64,000 bases of DNA, taken from Sthenelais limicola. Its lineage: Eukaryota; Annelida; Polychaeta; Phyllodocida; Sigalionidae. Positions 46,003 to 55,520 of this stretch are shown here, piece by piece. Every line of letters starts with the position of its first letter. Position 1 is the stretch's first letter. A program made the translations under genes and the position numbers. Where the stretch lies: NCBI GenBank assembly GCA_942159475.1, contig OW804095.1, forward strand, positions 90,533,740-90,597,739, in the 5' to 3' direction. A model generated the notes under the pieces. That model made no database searches, was not told the origin of the DNA, and saw nothing but the letters and a program-made list of their open reading frames with translations.

Positions 46003-46872
46003 GTGTGCCCCTCTACCCTGAAGCAAAGGCAGCATCAATGGAGGTTTTACCAAGACTTCATGTCTTCCATTGACATTCAAATCTTACCTGTTAGTGAGGA
46101 AAAAAAATGTATGTATGCTGCATATTTATCTACCTTTATGAAACCCTCTTCAGTGGTATCCTACCTATGTGGGGTAATTTTTCATCTTAAAATGATGGGC
46201 CTTCCGACTGTGTCCCTGTCTAGTCCTGCTATTAAAGCTGTGATCCAGGGTATTTTTAAAATTCCAGGGTCGGCCTCATCTCCCTCTGATCCTCTCTTAC
46301 CCAACCATTTAAAGAGAATGTACTTGGTGGTGGATAGATCTTCACCATTGGAGTAGTATGGTCTGCTATTGTTCTAATGTTTAGATCCCTTTTAAGGGTT
46401 TCTCATGTTTATTTTATCTAGGCACACTCTACTAAGATCCTATATCAAATTTTACGAATGGGGTCTGGAGGTTAAGGTAATGTCTTCAAAGACTTCTGAT
46501 GTTCCCTTTATCCTTCCTATTGCTAATACTAGCTGTAGAGCTTTATGTGCTGTACGTTGGCTGAGGAAATTATATTTCTCACACAAATCTCCTCCCAATG
46601 TCCCTCTCTTCTCATGCCCTGCTTGCCCTCCTCTTACCTATGATAGATTCATGTCTGTTTTTAATCATTTGATTATTAGAGCAGGCCTCAAGGGTAATTT
46701 TTCCTCCCATGCCCTTCGTAGAGGTGGGGCTAGCTTTATGGCTGCTTCAGGAGCCTCAATTCTTGATATTAAATCGAGAGGTAATTGGAAATCATCTGTA
46801 GTATTCCAGTATTTAACTCCTTCACATTTACGAATGTTAACTATTGATGCTCAGACGTCGTCTAAATTATAA
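46003..46872 (+). pseudogene. Tyrosine recombinase of a second DIRS/Ngaro-like element
   Basis: The N-terminal part (46003-46356) reads STLKQRQHQWRFYQDFM, YLSTFM, SYLCGVIFHLKMMGLP and PAIKAVIQGI: the core-binding domain. The catalytic Arg block MFRSLLRVSHVYF is in another frame near 46378-46420. From 46405 the frame gives KVMSSKTSD, CRALCAVRWLRKL, SHALRRGGASFMAASGAS (HxxR box intact), IKSRGNWKSS and VVFQYL with the terminal Tyr. All catalytic residues of the family can be seen, but spread over shifted frames. No RT was found upstream; the fragment abuts a LINE relic at about 46000. Direct repeats downstream may be its ends. Confidence 0.85.
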
Positions 46873-46904
46873 TAACTTATTTCGGTGGGTTTGGCGTGGT
46901 TTTT

Positions 46905-47359
46905 GGTGGAATAAATATTCTATGTTCGCCAAACTGCTCCTTCATGTTATTATTAATACTTGTTCATATAATATAATCGTTCAAAATATATATCTATGCT
47001 TAAATGCCTCCCACGACAGACTATGTATAGGCAAGACCTTGCCGCCATATAGCTGCGACGAGGCCACACCCACTTGTTGTTTGTGTACGGTCGTCAACCA
47101 CGTGACAGGCTCGACCAATAGGAGCGCAGGAAAGTTAGAACATTTTGTATAACTGCCACACCTTCTTCCACGCTCGGGTCGATCAGACCTATTTTGCATG
47201 TGTCAACATTGGAAATTTTTAACTTTATGTCTTTATTATGGTGGAAAAAATATTCTATGTTCGCCAAACTGCTCCTTCATGTTATTATTAATACTTGTTC
47301 ATATAATATAATCATTCAAAATATATATCTATGCTTAAATGCCTCCCACGACAGACTAT
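46905..47359 (+). repeat. 120-bp direct repeat pair, 118/120 identical
   Basis: Units at 46905-47024 and 47240-47359 both run from GGTGGAA to CGACAGACTAT and differ at two positions by eye, 335 bp apart. They lie just downstream of a tyrosine-recombinase fragment. Ngaro/PAT-type elements have split direct repeats (B1-A2-B2) at that position, which is one reading; a recent local duplication is the other. Confidence 0.9.
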
Positions 47360-47540
47360 ATTATCAGTAATGTTGGGATGTAGCCAGGTTTCGGATAGGG
47401 TCATTATTGCAGGTATATATACAACTATTTTTAGCCTGGGAAAGCCCCTGTTAGGAATTAAAGGAGATTGACGTCATGCCTCTTCCACCTCTGTGGCAAT
47501 GTGGGATTCCCTAGCAATGCACCCTGCAAGAGTCCCTAGC
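47360..47540. other. No gene recognised
   Basis: Short non-coding stretch leading into the GA-rich tract. Confidence 0.4.
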
Positions 47541-47985
47541 AATAGGAGAGAGAGAGATCAGAGGGGGAGGGGGAGAGCGAGGAAAAAGAGAGAGGGAGGT
47601 GACGGGAGAGAGATCAGACGGGGAGGGGTTCAAAGAAGCAGAAAGAGAGGGTGGGAGAAATCTGATAGGGAGAGGGAGAATAGCATAGAGAGAAGAGGGC
47701 AAGGGGTAGAGAAAGACGGGAGGGAGAGGATGAGGGAGATGAAAGAGGGAGAGGGAGGGAGGGAGGGAAAGGAGAGAATGAAAGAAGCAGATGGACAGGG
47801 TGGGAGATGGACTCGGATAGGGTGAGGGACAAGAGGATAGAGTGAGAAGAAGGGAAGAAAGAATAGGGCAGGTGAGAGGAGAGGTGAGAGGCAGCGGGAG
47901 AAAAGGAGGAGAGGCAGTGAGAGAGGAGGGGAGAGACAGTGAGAGGAAGAGGGTGAATGTCCGGAGGACGGGTACTTTGCTAGTA
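47541..47985 (-). repeat. GA-rich tract ending in inverted TACTAGCAAAGTACC head
   Basis: Purine-rich GGGAGA repeats with the reverse complement of TACTAGCAAAGTACCCGTCC and TCCGGACATTC at 47955-47985, making it a minus-strand member of the 35.1/40.5/54.9 kb family. Frames inside are low-complexity. Confidence 0.8.
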
Positions 47986-48049
47986 TAACATATATGCATA
48001 GCCCAAGATATAAATATTGCTACAAAGAGACCTTGTGAATAAAAAAACT

Positions 48050-48105
48050 CGCAGAATTATAAATTCTGCGACTTATAACTCATTTTTCTGTAGCACATCA
48101 CATAT
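48050..48105 (-). repeat. Solo end of MITE family 1
   Basis: TCTGCGACTTATAACTCATTTTTCTG then TAGCACATCACATATG matches the right end of the MITEs at 9.8, 14.4 and 51.8 kb. A matching left end was not found nearby; an ATAATTCTGCG/AATTCTGCG inverted pair lies just upstream. Confidence 0.55.
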
Positions 48106-48186
48106 GGGAAAGGATCTATATCTTCTTTCCAATCTGACGTTGGGGTATCCAAATATCTTACAATAGATATCATCGCAACTCTCATA

Positions 48187-48744
48187 TTGTATGTGCTTTC
48201 AAACCGTCATCATCCCAGCCTAAAGAAGGGACAAAATAATCTACACATGTTGAATACACACAATGCAATTACTGTCTTGCCTTGTCTTGTGGGGAGCATA
48301 TGGGCTTGTCATATAATGGATCTGTCGTGTTCGATAAGCGTTCAAGTATCATTGCAAGAAGGCATTGGGACGACTGAGGGATGTGGAAATCCCTCAGATC
48401 ACTTTACATTTGACGAGACCGTGTTTGTTGACTGTGGAACATACAGAAACACCCAATGGAGCCCAAGTCTCATGGCCATTACCACCTTCGGATCGCCGTC
48501 CGTCATAATTGATCAAAGGAAACAAAGGATCTCTGCTAGTAACCAATCCTTTTGTTCCTTGTTCCACAATTGCCCCCTCCTTTTACTGCTAGGCCTCATA
48601 TCTGGATCTATTCTGGGAATATCAAGTATAGTACAGGTCGGTCAGTTCATGTTTTCGTTTTACATCAGTCTTTCGAAAGACCTCAAAAGAGTAGTGTCAA
48701 TTCCCTACACGCAGTGTCGTTCAATAAAGGCATCAATAATATAA
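48187..48744 (+). CDS. Unrecognised open frame of 185 codons
   Basis: I do not recognise this product. It has scattered Cys and several hydrophobic stretches (LFHNCPLLLLLGLISGSILG near residues 122-142). It contains no motif I can name, has no recognisable neighbours of its own, and another frame on the same strand overlaps its 3' half. Length is above chance expectation for AT-rich DNA, but the surroundings are repeats, so it could equally be a relic or chance. Minus-strand reading gave nothing better. Confidence 0.2.
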   Translation: MYVLSNRHHPSLKKGQNNLHMLNTHNAITVLPCLVGSIWACHIMDLSCSISVQVSLQEGIGTTEGCGNPSDHFTFDETVFVDCGTYRNTQWSPSLMAITTFGSPSVIIDQRKQRISASNQSFCSLFHNCPLLLLLGLISGSILGISSIVQVGQFMFSFYISLSKDLKRVVSIPYTQCRSIKASII

Positions 48745-49154
48745 CATTTCAAGAAGATCCTGCGTATATTATCAGCTGTGGAAGACCTACCATGCAGAGG
48801 GAGTAGCCATTGTTTCATGTACCATAATTCCATATTACAATGTCCAGAAATAAAAACTTACCTTGTATCTAAAATATCAAGATAAGCACTCAAAAGTCTC
48901 AGGAGATATGATAAAAAAATAGGTAAAACTAACAGTTTCTACGTTGATGTCTTGCACTATGTGCGCAACTACAGTTATGTCCTATTGTATGTTTCAACAA
49001 CCAGACTCATTTCAAATTTTGGCTGAGAACCTGAGAATAATAAAAAATAAATACCCAAACTTTTTGATCGTAAGTTTGTCACACATCAGTAAGACAATAT
49101 TCCATGAAAACACCTGAACACCTGAAGCTGAAAAGAATATACAAATACACAAAC

Positions 49155-49390
49155 AGCTCTCCGCATCTATAAAACAAAAATCGTCCCCTTTTTTTACTAT
49201 GTTCACACAATAGTTCATGGCGCACACTCACAACCCCTGCAAAAGCTACGTCTTCAGAACAAAGCCCTAAAAATTGCCCTTGACCTAGCCTATGACCCAC
49301 ACCCCCACCAAGCACCTACACAATGTTACCAAAATTCCCCTGCTCCACAATAGAAAATTCATTGGCGAGTACCACAAACATTGTTGAGGA
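49155..49390 (+). pseudogene. LINE RT thumb relic, plus strand
   Basis: Plus-strand reading from about 49159 gives LRIYKTKIVPFFYYVHTIV, then LQKLRLQNKALKIALDLAYD, matching the thumb of CR1/jockey-type RTs (LIYKxxIxPxxxYxxxxW and LxxLQxxQNKxLRI). After one shift VTKIPLLHNRKFIGEYHKH continues. About 75 residues survive; no palm. Confidence 0.7.
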
Positions 49391-49616
49391 GGCAAGGCTG
49401 GAGTTTAATACATTTTATTGAAAAATTATGAGTAATATAGATAAATTTATATAATATTAATCAATTAGCTGATTAATTAATTAATCAGCAAATTAACCTT
49501 GTAATTAGAAGAGATGATTAATTATAAATGAGATTATATAATAATGAATAATATAAAGAGCCAAGCCTCAAAGAGAAGTAATATGAGTGAGGTGTGGTGG
49601 GTATAATTGAACTATG
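49391..49616. other. AT-rich spacer with TTAATTAATTAATCAG
   Basis: Very AT-rich and partly self-complementary (CAATTAGCTGATTAATTAATTAATCAG). May include an end of the recombinase retroelement that follows. No gene. Confidence 0.4.
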
Positions 49617-50101
49617 CTAGGTGGTAGAAATGGTGGAAGATGTTCCGATGGCCTTTGATGGGTTGATATTTATATAAACTTTATGTGAGTCGCTCCTCCA
49701 GGAGACAAATCTCTGAAGGTCAAGTTCTTGATGTCCCATAGCATACGCCCCAGTGGCCGCTGCCTTTCTGAGCAAATGTAAAGTATACCTGCCCAACACC
49801 CCTTGGATCAAATATACAGCCTTGTCCCATGCGTTCTTTATATAAGATATGGGCATTTAGAGGCAATGAGAGGGGCTGTGGGGTCACAGTCTCTTTGTTG
49901 TTCGTTCATTGTGTGTAGGGCCTTAACTACACACCACTCCTTGTTGTGGGACCTGTAGAAGGTCTTTATCATTTGTTGATTGTAGTATTGGGCCTTCTTC
50001 ACGGCCTTGATCTTGAGTATGGCTCGGTTCTGTTTGAGCTGTAGGTCTGCCACGGTGAGATATATGAGAGGGGAGAAAGATTTTATTGTTTGTGGGGCCA
50101 C
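49617..50101 (-). pseudogene. Tyrosine recombinase C-terminal half
   Basis: The upstream frame 50101-49838 carries KAVKKAQYYNQQMIKTF and EWCVVKALHTMNEQQ. The next frame 49856-49617 carries LGRYTLHLLRKAAATGAYAMG (an HxxR box) and RFVSWRSDSHKVYIN, the W-x-S-D then Tyr block typical of Ngaro/DIRS recombinases. The two frames overlap by 19 bp, so a single indel separates them. The N-terminal catalytic Arg was not located. Confidence 0.7.
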
Positions 50102-50258
50102 TTCTTACTGTCTTAGGGCACAGAGGAACATTCAAGGACAGCCGTGGCCATGGTGTGCCCCTCCTCACCTGCTTCCTGTTCTCCCTTGCATCTGACATAT
50201 CTTCCCAAGGGGGCTATTTGCACCTTGTATGCCTGACATCTGTCAGACTCACTAATAC

Positions 50259-50876
50259 CTATGTCGGTGCATTCAAAGGAGATGCGGTAGAACTTCTGCC
50301 GACGTGGGATGATACTGACACCATTCCACCCTTCACTGAACTCAGGTCAGCCAGTATATTATTGGTGATTGACACGTTGGGCCGATCCAAGTCTCTTATG
50401 GCTTCTAGGAGATGATTGACAAATAGGCAAGGTGGCCTTATTACACATTTTACCAAGTGAAGTAGCCTGCCTTTGAGAGATGGCATTGATTTTAGAGATG
50501 CGTGAGATTTGTTCCTCATTCTATTTACATCTCTGGGTATCTCATTAACTTTCTATTGGTTAGAGGATGGATAGTGTGAATGTTTATACGCAGCCACATG
50601 AGCAGTCGGTCCTTGGTGCTTGTCGATAGCTTCTGGTTAGCCTAGCTTTTGTAGTAATTTACATGCATAGGCCTTGTCTGGCTGTGACTTGGTAATATCA
50701 TCCGAGACTATAATCAAGTCATCCAGGTAGATATGGCCAAAGATTTTCTTTTCTTTTAGTATCCTAGCAATTGTATAAGCTACCCGCTGCATATGCATGG
50801 AGGAGCATCTACCCTTGAATGACATGGCCAATTCAAGGTAGAATGCCCCCACCCCATCTCTGTGCCTGCAGGGCAC
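50259..50876 (-). pseudogene. DIRS/Ngaro RT palm and thumb fragments
   Basis: AYTIARILKEKKIFGHIYLDDLIIVSDD (50876 frame, residues about 33-60) is RT motif C with YLDD and flanking helices. LKSMPSLKGRLLHLVKCV and RLFVNHLLEAIRDL-like sequence (reads CLFVNHLLEAIRD) follow in the 50519 frame and match the thumb/connection of Y-retroelement RTs. Motifs A and B are missing; sequence beyond 50880 was replaced by unrelated AT-rich DNA. Confidence 0.75.
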
Positions 50877-51769
50877 AGTCCAACGGGTCTGATCTAAAAT
50901 TTGTGTAGGCCCTTGAGATGCCTATGTTACTGGTATTTTTTTTAAATTTTATTTATTCTGGGAGTTCAAATCCCAAACTAGGGTTTTTCACATGCCCCAG
51001 GTAACTGTACATTTCGTGATCATTATACATATAGGCTCCTTGTCCGATTCTCATGATCTCCCTGCACACCCCATCAATTCCGGGGAGACCATGCAATCAA
51101 ACTTTTCCAAATAATGAGTTCTTTCTTATATATGAGTTGATGGATGTGTCAGGTGGGAAAGTCATGTTACTTATTATACTTTTCTTGTCTGTGTCCCTAT
51201 TCGGTCTTAACATAAGTAGAGACACACTTGAAAGGAGGTTCTGTGAATGGGCCTACGAGTTGTCACGATCAGTATTGTTCATGTAATTATGACAAAAATA
51301 TTATACATATTATGCACTTGTCAATTGCAACCCCCACCCCCCCCCACCCCCGGGTAGGTAGGGGAATGTCCTGGGCCTGTTGGGAAATTTGAGGAAATCC
51401 CCGACCCCCCAGGGCAAGAAATTCCTGTAAATCCCCGACCCCCTGGGGCACATTTTTCGGGAGACATTTCTTTTAGACAGAAACTGTTATTGCAAAAATA
51501 TAAGGGCCATTTTCAGAAAAGTCTTACAAATGGTGTTTTTGTTTGACATAGCTTTGTAGAGCTGGAGAAAATATTGTTTTGAATTTTCCCTAATCAGATA
51601 TGAATTCTCAACATCATGAGTGTTTTATGACATAGCCTACAGTTTTCTATGTCTGAGGGAAGTGGCGAATGGTATGTGACATAACATCCGGTATTTCTTA
51701 AATCATGACAACTCAATGAGCATGCACATAGTTATCAATATCAATTAATATTTTGTGTATAATATTATT

Positions 51770-52560
51770 TGTGATGTGTCTCAGGAAAATGAGTCACAAG
51801 TAGCAAAACTGATATTTTTCAAAGTGACTTATATATAGGATATTTTTGTTGGAATATTTTATATATTAGCCCTGCTCATAACATGAATACATTACCAAAT
51901 GTTAAGACAGCGTATTAAATATATATATTCATTTCTAGGATCTTATCATAGAGTACTAGCAATTGTGTCTCTCATACCTGTTTTTCTGTCCCAACCCCAT
52001 TTCCGATTCACTGTCTCTCATACCTGTTTTTCTCTCCCAAACCCTTAATTATGATTTAATCAGTGATTGGCATGATGGGGGTCGACTCAAGTATTTTGAG
52101 GATTTCATCCCTCAAAATGAAAAGGCTTCAAAATGACACTTTCACCCTAGATACCTATACAAACCATATACAACGTCCTTCAGAGAGGGTGGACAGAACT
52201 CTACAGATGAGTCAAACGGTTTGTAAAACAACAAATTCCAAGAACATGTGAGACAAAGAAACCCCTCTTTTCTACATAAGAAACCCCTCTTTTCTACCTG
52301 AAGAAACCCCTCTTTTCTACCTCTTTTCGTAGAAATCGCTCTTCCCGTATATTATGTGGATATTTAGCTACTTTATTCATAAATGTCCACCCAGAAATAT
52401 TGCAAACCATTTTTCTTTCAAAAATAAAAACATTCAACTTAAAATACTTATTAGATGTTTACTATCATTAGAATCCACTTGATCTCATCTTTTCAAATAT
52501 GATGATATCTCAAAATCATTTTCTTGTGACTTGTGACTTATTTTCCTGTGACACATCACA
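51770..52560. mobile_element. MITE family 1, copy C (791 bp), ATT-flanked
   Basis: TGTGATGTGTCTCAGGAAAA at the left and TTTTCCTGTGACACATCACA at the right are inverted. ATT flanks both sides (51767-51769, 52561-52563). The inner block GATCTCATCTTTTCAAATATG near the right end matches the other copies. It contains a fragment of the TACTAGCAA-headed C/T repeat (51954-52050) and a short tandem repeat (52256-52322), so it has itself been invaded. Confidence 0.8.
52256..52322 (+). repeat. Three tandem copies of AAGAAACCCCTCTTTTCTAC
   Basis: Unit of 21-24 bp repeated three times with near-identical core, directly readable. Confidence 0.9.
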
Positions 52561-52564
52561 ATTC

Positions 52565-52640
52565 CCTCCCATGAGCCAACCCCCCACCCCACCCCCCACA
52601 CCTAACCTAACCCCCTACCCTAACACTAACCCCAACACTA
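52565..52640 (+). repeat. CCCTAA-like degenerate tract
   Basis: Contains CCTAACCTAACCCCCTACCC and ACTAACCCCAACACTAA: telomere-like words but not a regular repeat. Confidence 0.6.
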
Positions 52641-53081
52641 AAGGATCTTGACATTTCTAGTATAGGGTACCATGGAAAAAGAGTCCCACATCATGTTCAG
52701 CAAGACTAGTTCAAGCCTGACACTGTTGAAACACTATATAGGGGGTGCCAAATCCCTGTCAGGTTCAAAGGAGACACTCTTTGTGTATATAATATTGGGG
52801 GAGGTTTGGAACTATGGAACTTAGCCTAGGCAAGCCCATGCACACTGAAAACCATCAAATCTCTCTTGGGAACCAAGGTACAGAGTGGGCAATGGTGGAC
52901 ATTCCCCCACCCTCCAGTTGATATTGCTGTCAACTAAGGGAAATCTCCGCCTGGGTGGGGGAATGTTTTCTCAGACATTCCCCTACCATTCCCCTACGTA
53001 CCCGGGGGTGGGGGGGGGGGGGGTGGGGGATTCAATTGACAAGTGCATTATATGATAGTTTCATTCAACTTATTGTGGGTG

Positions 53082-53190
53082 GGCCCTAACGTCCGAGGTT
53101 TGGGCCCTAACGTCTGGACTTTGGGCCCTAATGTCTGAGGTTTCTGGGCCTTATCGTCTGGGCCCTATCTTCATTGGGCCCTATAGTCTG
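53082..53190 (+). repeat. Tandem GGGCCCTAACGTCTG repeat
   Basis: About six degenerate units of GGGCCCTAACGTCTGAGGTT, with spacing shrinking from about 24 to 18 bp along the array. GGGCCC is palindromic in each unit. Confidence 0.85.
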
Positions 53191-54890
53191 GAGTCCGTTC
53201 AGAGTCCTCCCTGCTATCTGACAAGATGCTCCTTTGTTGAGCTGAGAGGGCACTGGTACCTTGCTCCTACCATATTTGCCTGCTCGTATACTGATAGTAG
53301 CTCACAGTGCCCTGATCCAAAGGTTAGGTGGCAACACAGTGTGTTCTGAATACGCTGGGATCTAGCGTAACGTCATTATCAGGATAGTCTGACTCACATT
53401 TAGTTTTGATTGATGTGAAGTCCAGCTCCCCGAGGTCATAAATTGTACTCGATTTATTGATGGACTGAGAGTTCTTCTTATCGTTATCATAGTACTCACG
53501 CCCGTTGTCTGGTATAATATCGCTGGGTTGGCCTATGTTAACTGTATGGGCCCTCTGCAGAGCTGACTTGGTGGCTGAGTGTTTACTATAGTCAATCACA
53601 CTCTCATCTCATCATGATTTGGTGTTTCATCCAGTTCACTTTACTTATATTGTATGTCCACAATTCTCACATCCCTGGTGAACTTTATACATGTGTGTGG
53701 ACTCCACAGGGTTCTTTGTTCCTTGAAGTCTGATGTTGTGTTGTGACTGCCATCTGGGGACTCACAGACTTGACCCTCTCTGGTCCTCTCATCTCACTGA
53801 GACCTTAGATGAGATGTAAACACAGCGAGGGGGGGGGGGCATGTCCACCACATTTATTTCCTTTTAGGTACATGAGTCGTTGTTGTTAACAGATACCTTG
53901 GAATTGCTGTGGACATCAAATTCATCCCCACTCCAACTTACCTCGGAGAGGAAGCTGCTGTTTTTTTGCCACCCCTGACAATATGAATGCCTATGATGCA
54001 CCAGAGAGGTGTTCCTGTCCTGGCCTGTGTTCCTAGCGCTTGCTGTGCAGGCACTCGCAGTTTAGTATGTCATGTCATCCTAGGACTTTCTTGGTGGTAG
54101 CAACACAGAATATACATGTGCATAGGTCTTATAATTATCTGAGTGATCCTTTTGGTGGACACCTCCTCTGGTAGTGTTAAAGTCAATGCAAGCTACAGTG
54201 CCTTCTGGTAGTGAGGGTTTATTGTTATTACTGGGTTTCCCTGCCGCCGCACTATAATTCCTCTGTCTGCTGTTGCCTATAGCAGCAGTTCTTATCCTTA
54301 GATTTTATATTCCTTGATTATCATCCCACTTTAGTATACCTTTTGAGGTAAATCACTGCAGACATTCCACTGACAAATATGTGGTGCTTGAAAGTTGGTT
54401 GATAGAAATAGTTTCATATGTAATGTGACTCCAATCAAAATTGTATTTCAATTTAAAAAGGCTCAGCTATCCTGAATCTCCCAGATGAATTCCAAGAGGA
54501 GAGAGAGGGAAGAGAAGAAGGAGGGGGATAGGAGAGTGAGGGATAGTAGGAGGAAGGGGAGAGAGAAAATAACAAGAATTCCATATCCCATATCCCATAT
54601 GACTGGTCACTCCATCTAATTGTTTTGGTCCCTTTAACACCTTTGCATATAATGTATCTTATTTCTCAACTTGCTCCTTCCTCAAATTCACACCTAAACG
54701 CCATCCACTCCCCCTCTCAGCCATTACCAGCAAGGCACTGAGCTCATCTGCTGATATCCGAATCAACAACAGATTCTGCACACTGATATCCAGGATGGGA
54801 GGACTCCAGATGTTATCAATGATTGACAGAAGTCTACCCAAATGCTTTAGATTGATGTGTATCTCTACATCAATCCAAAAACGCATAACC
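53191..54890. other. No gene recognised; GA-rich tract at 54490-54560
   Basis: A 91-codon minus-strand frame at 53599-53324 is hydrophilic and matches nothing I know. The rest has short poly-G and GA-rich pieces. No RNA gene seen. Confidence 0.4.
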
Positions 54891-55118
54891 TTACTAGCAA
54901 AGTCCCCGACCTCTGGACGGCCACCCTCTCTCCCCACACTTCCCCCTCTCCCTCTTTTCCCTCCCCCTCTTCTCTTTCATACCTGTTTCTCTCTCCCAAC
55001 CCCATCTCCGATTCCCCTCCTCTCCCTCCCCTCTTCCTCATGCTCCCCCTCCCCACTTTATCTCCTTCCCCTCTCTTCCTTCCCCTACATCCTCTCCCTC
55101 CCCTCTTTTCCCGGGAGA
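54891..55118 (+). repeat. TTACTAGCAAAGTCCC-headed pyrimidine-rich repeat
   Basis: Head TTACTAGCAAAGTCCCCGAC and CTGGACGG, then a C/T tract closely parallel to 40540-40790 (shared ATCTCCGATTCCCC and CATGCTCCCCCTCCCC words). Confidence 0.8.
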
Positions 55119-55264
55119 TGCTAGATTCACAGAACATGCGTGACAAAACAAACCTTCTAGAGCTTCATAATTAGATATGAATGGTTGTTTTCATGCGTTG
55201 CCATTGAATGACCAAGTTTTACTGATTGTGCTCCTTTCAATTTCCATGGGAAAGAAGGATGTAA

Positions 55265-55520
55265 CATGATGTAATGGTTAAAGCATTCGACCTTAAACCT
55301 ATAAACGTTCTTAGAGTCTTGGATTCAAGTCCCATAATCGCCTTGCAAGAGCACTATTTCGCCTCTCACCCAGTGCCATTCCGACTGAGTTACCAAAGGC
55401 CAGCCATGTGACAGATGTAAAAGAACCATTGCTAGGAATGAAAAAACCTGTAGTGTATCGCATCCCTAGATATGGCCAAATTAATGTACGAAGGTATATA
55501 GTGCAAAAGAAGGCGTAAAT
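55265..55520 (+). repeat. tRNA-derived SINE-like element
   Basis: GTAATGGTTAAAGCATTCGA resembles a tRNA box A region (TRGYNNARNNG-like) and GGATTCAAGTCCC, about 45 bp on, a box B. Spacing and a longer variable region fit a Leu/Ser-type tRNA head. A non-tRNA body of about 180 bp follows. It does not fold as a complete tRNA, so I call it a SINE rather than a gene. Confidence 0.55.

Larger units (their letters stand above)
49617..50876 (-). mobile_element. Third Y-recombinase retroelement remnant (DIRS/Ngaro-like)
   Basis: Minus-strand order is an RT palm with YLDD (50876-50637), an RT thumb (50519-50259) and a tyrosine recombinase (about 50101-49617). RT followed by a Y-recombinase, without integrase, places it with DIRS/Ngaro-type elements. 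Sequence is unlike the 41-43 kb element, so it is another family. Frames are short and shifted. Confidence 0.75.
51313..53047. mobile_element. 1.7-kb TIR element with TTA duplication, host of a nested MITE
   Basis: It begins TGCACTTGTCAATTG and ends with the inverted CAATTGACAAGTGCA, each followed inward by a C-rich run and CCCCGGGTASGTAGGGGAATG. TTA lies directly outside both ends (51310-51312, 53048-53050), as in PIF/Harbinger elements. A MITE (51770-52560) sits inside, so the original was about 940 bp. No transposase frame. End fragments of the family lie at 21855-22000 and 23421-23790. Confidence 0.75.

Noticed and set aside
47493..47999. 162-codon minus and 110-codon plus frames
   Set aside because: Ser/Pro/Leu-rich and Arg/Glu/Gly-rich translations of a GA microsatellite-like tract; no domain.
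52598..52640. Interstitial telomere repeat
   Set aside because: CCTAA-like words are irregular and embedded in C-rich degenerate sequence, not a true telomeric array.
54795..55174. Proline/serine-rich frames of about 105 codons
   Set aside because: Artefacts of the C/T-rich repeat that is also present at 40.5 kb.
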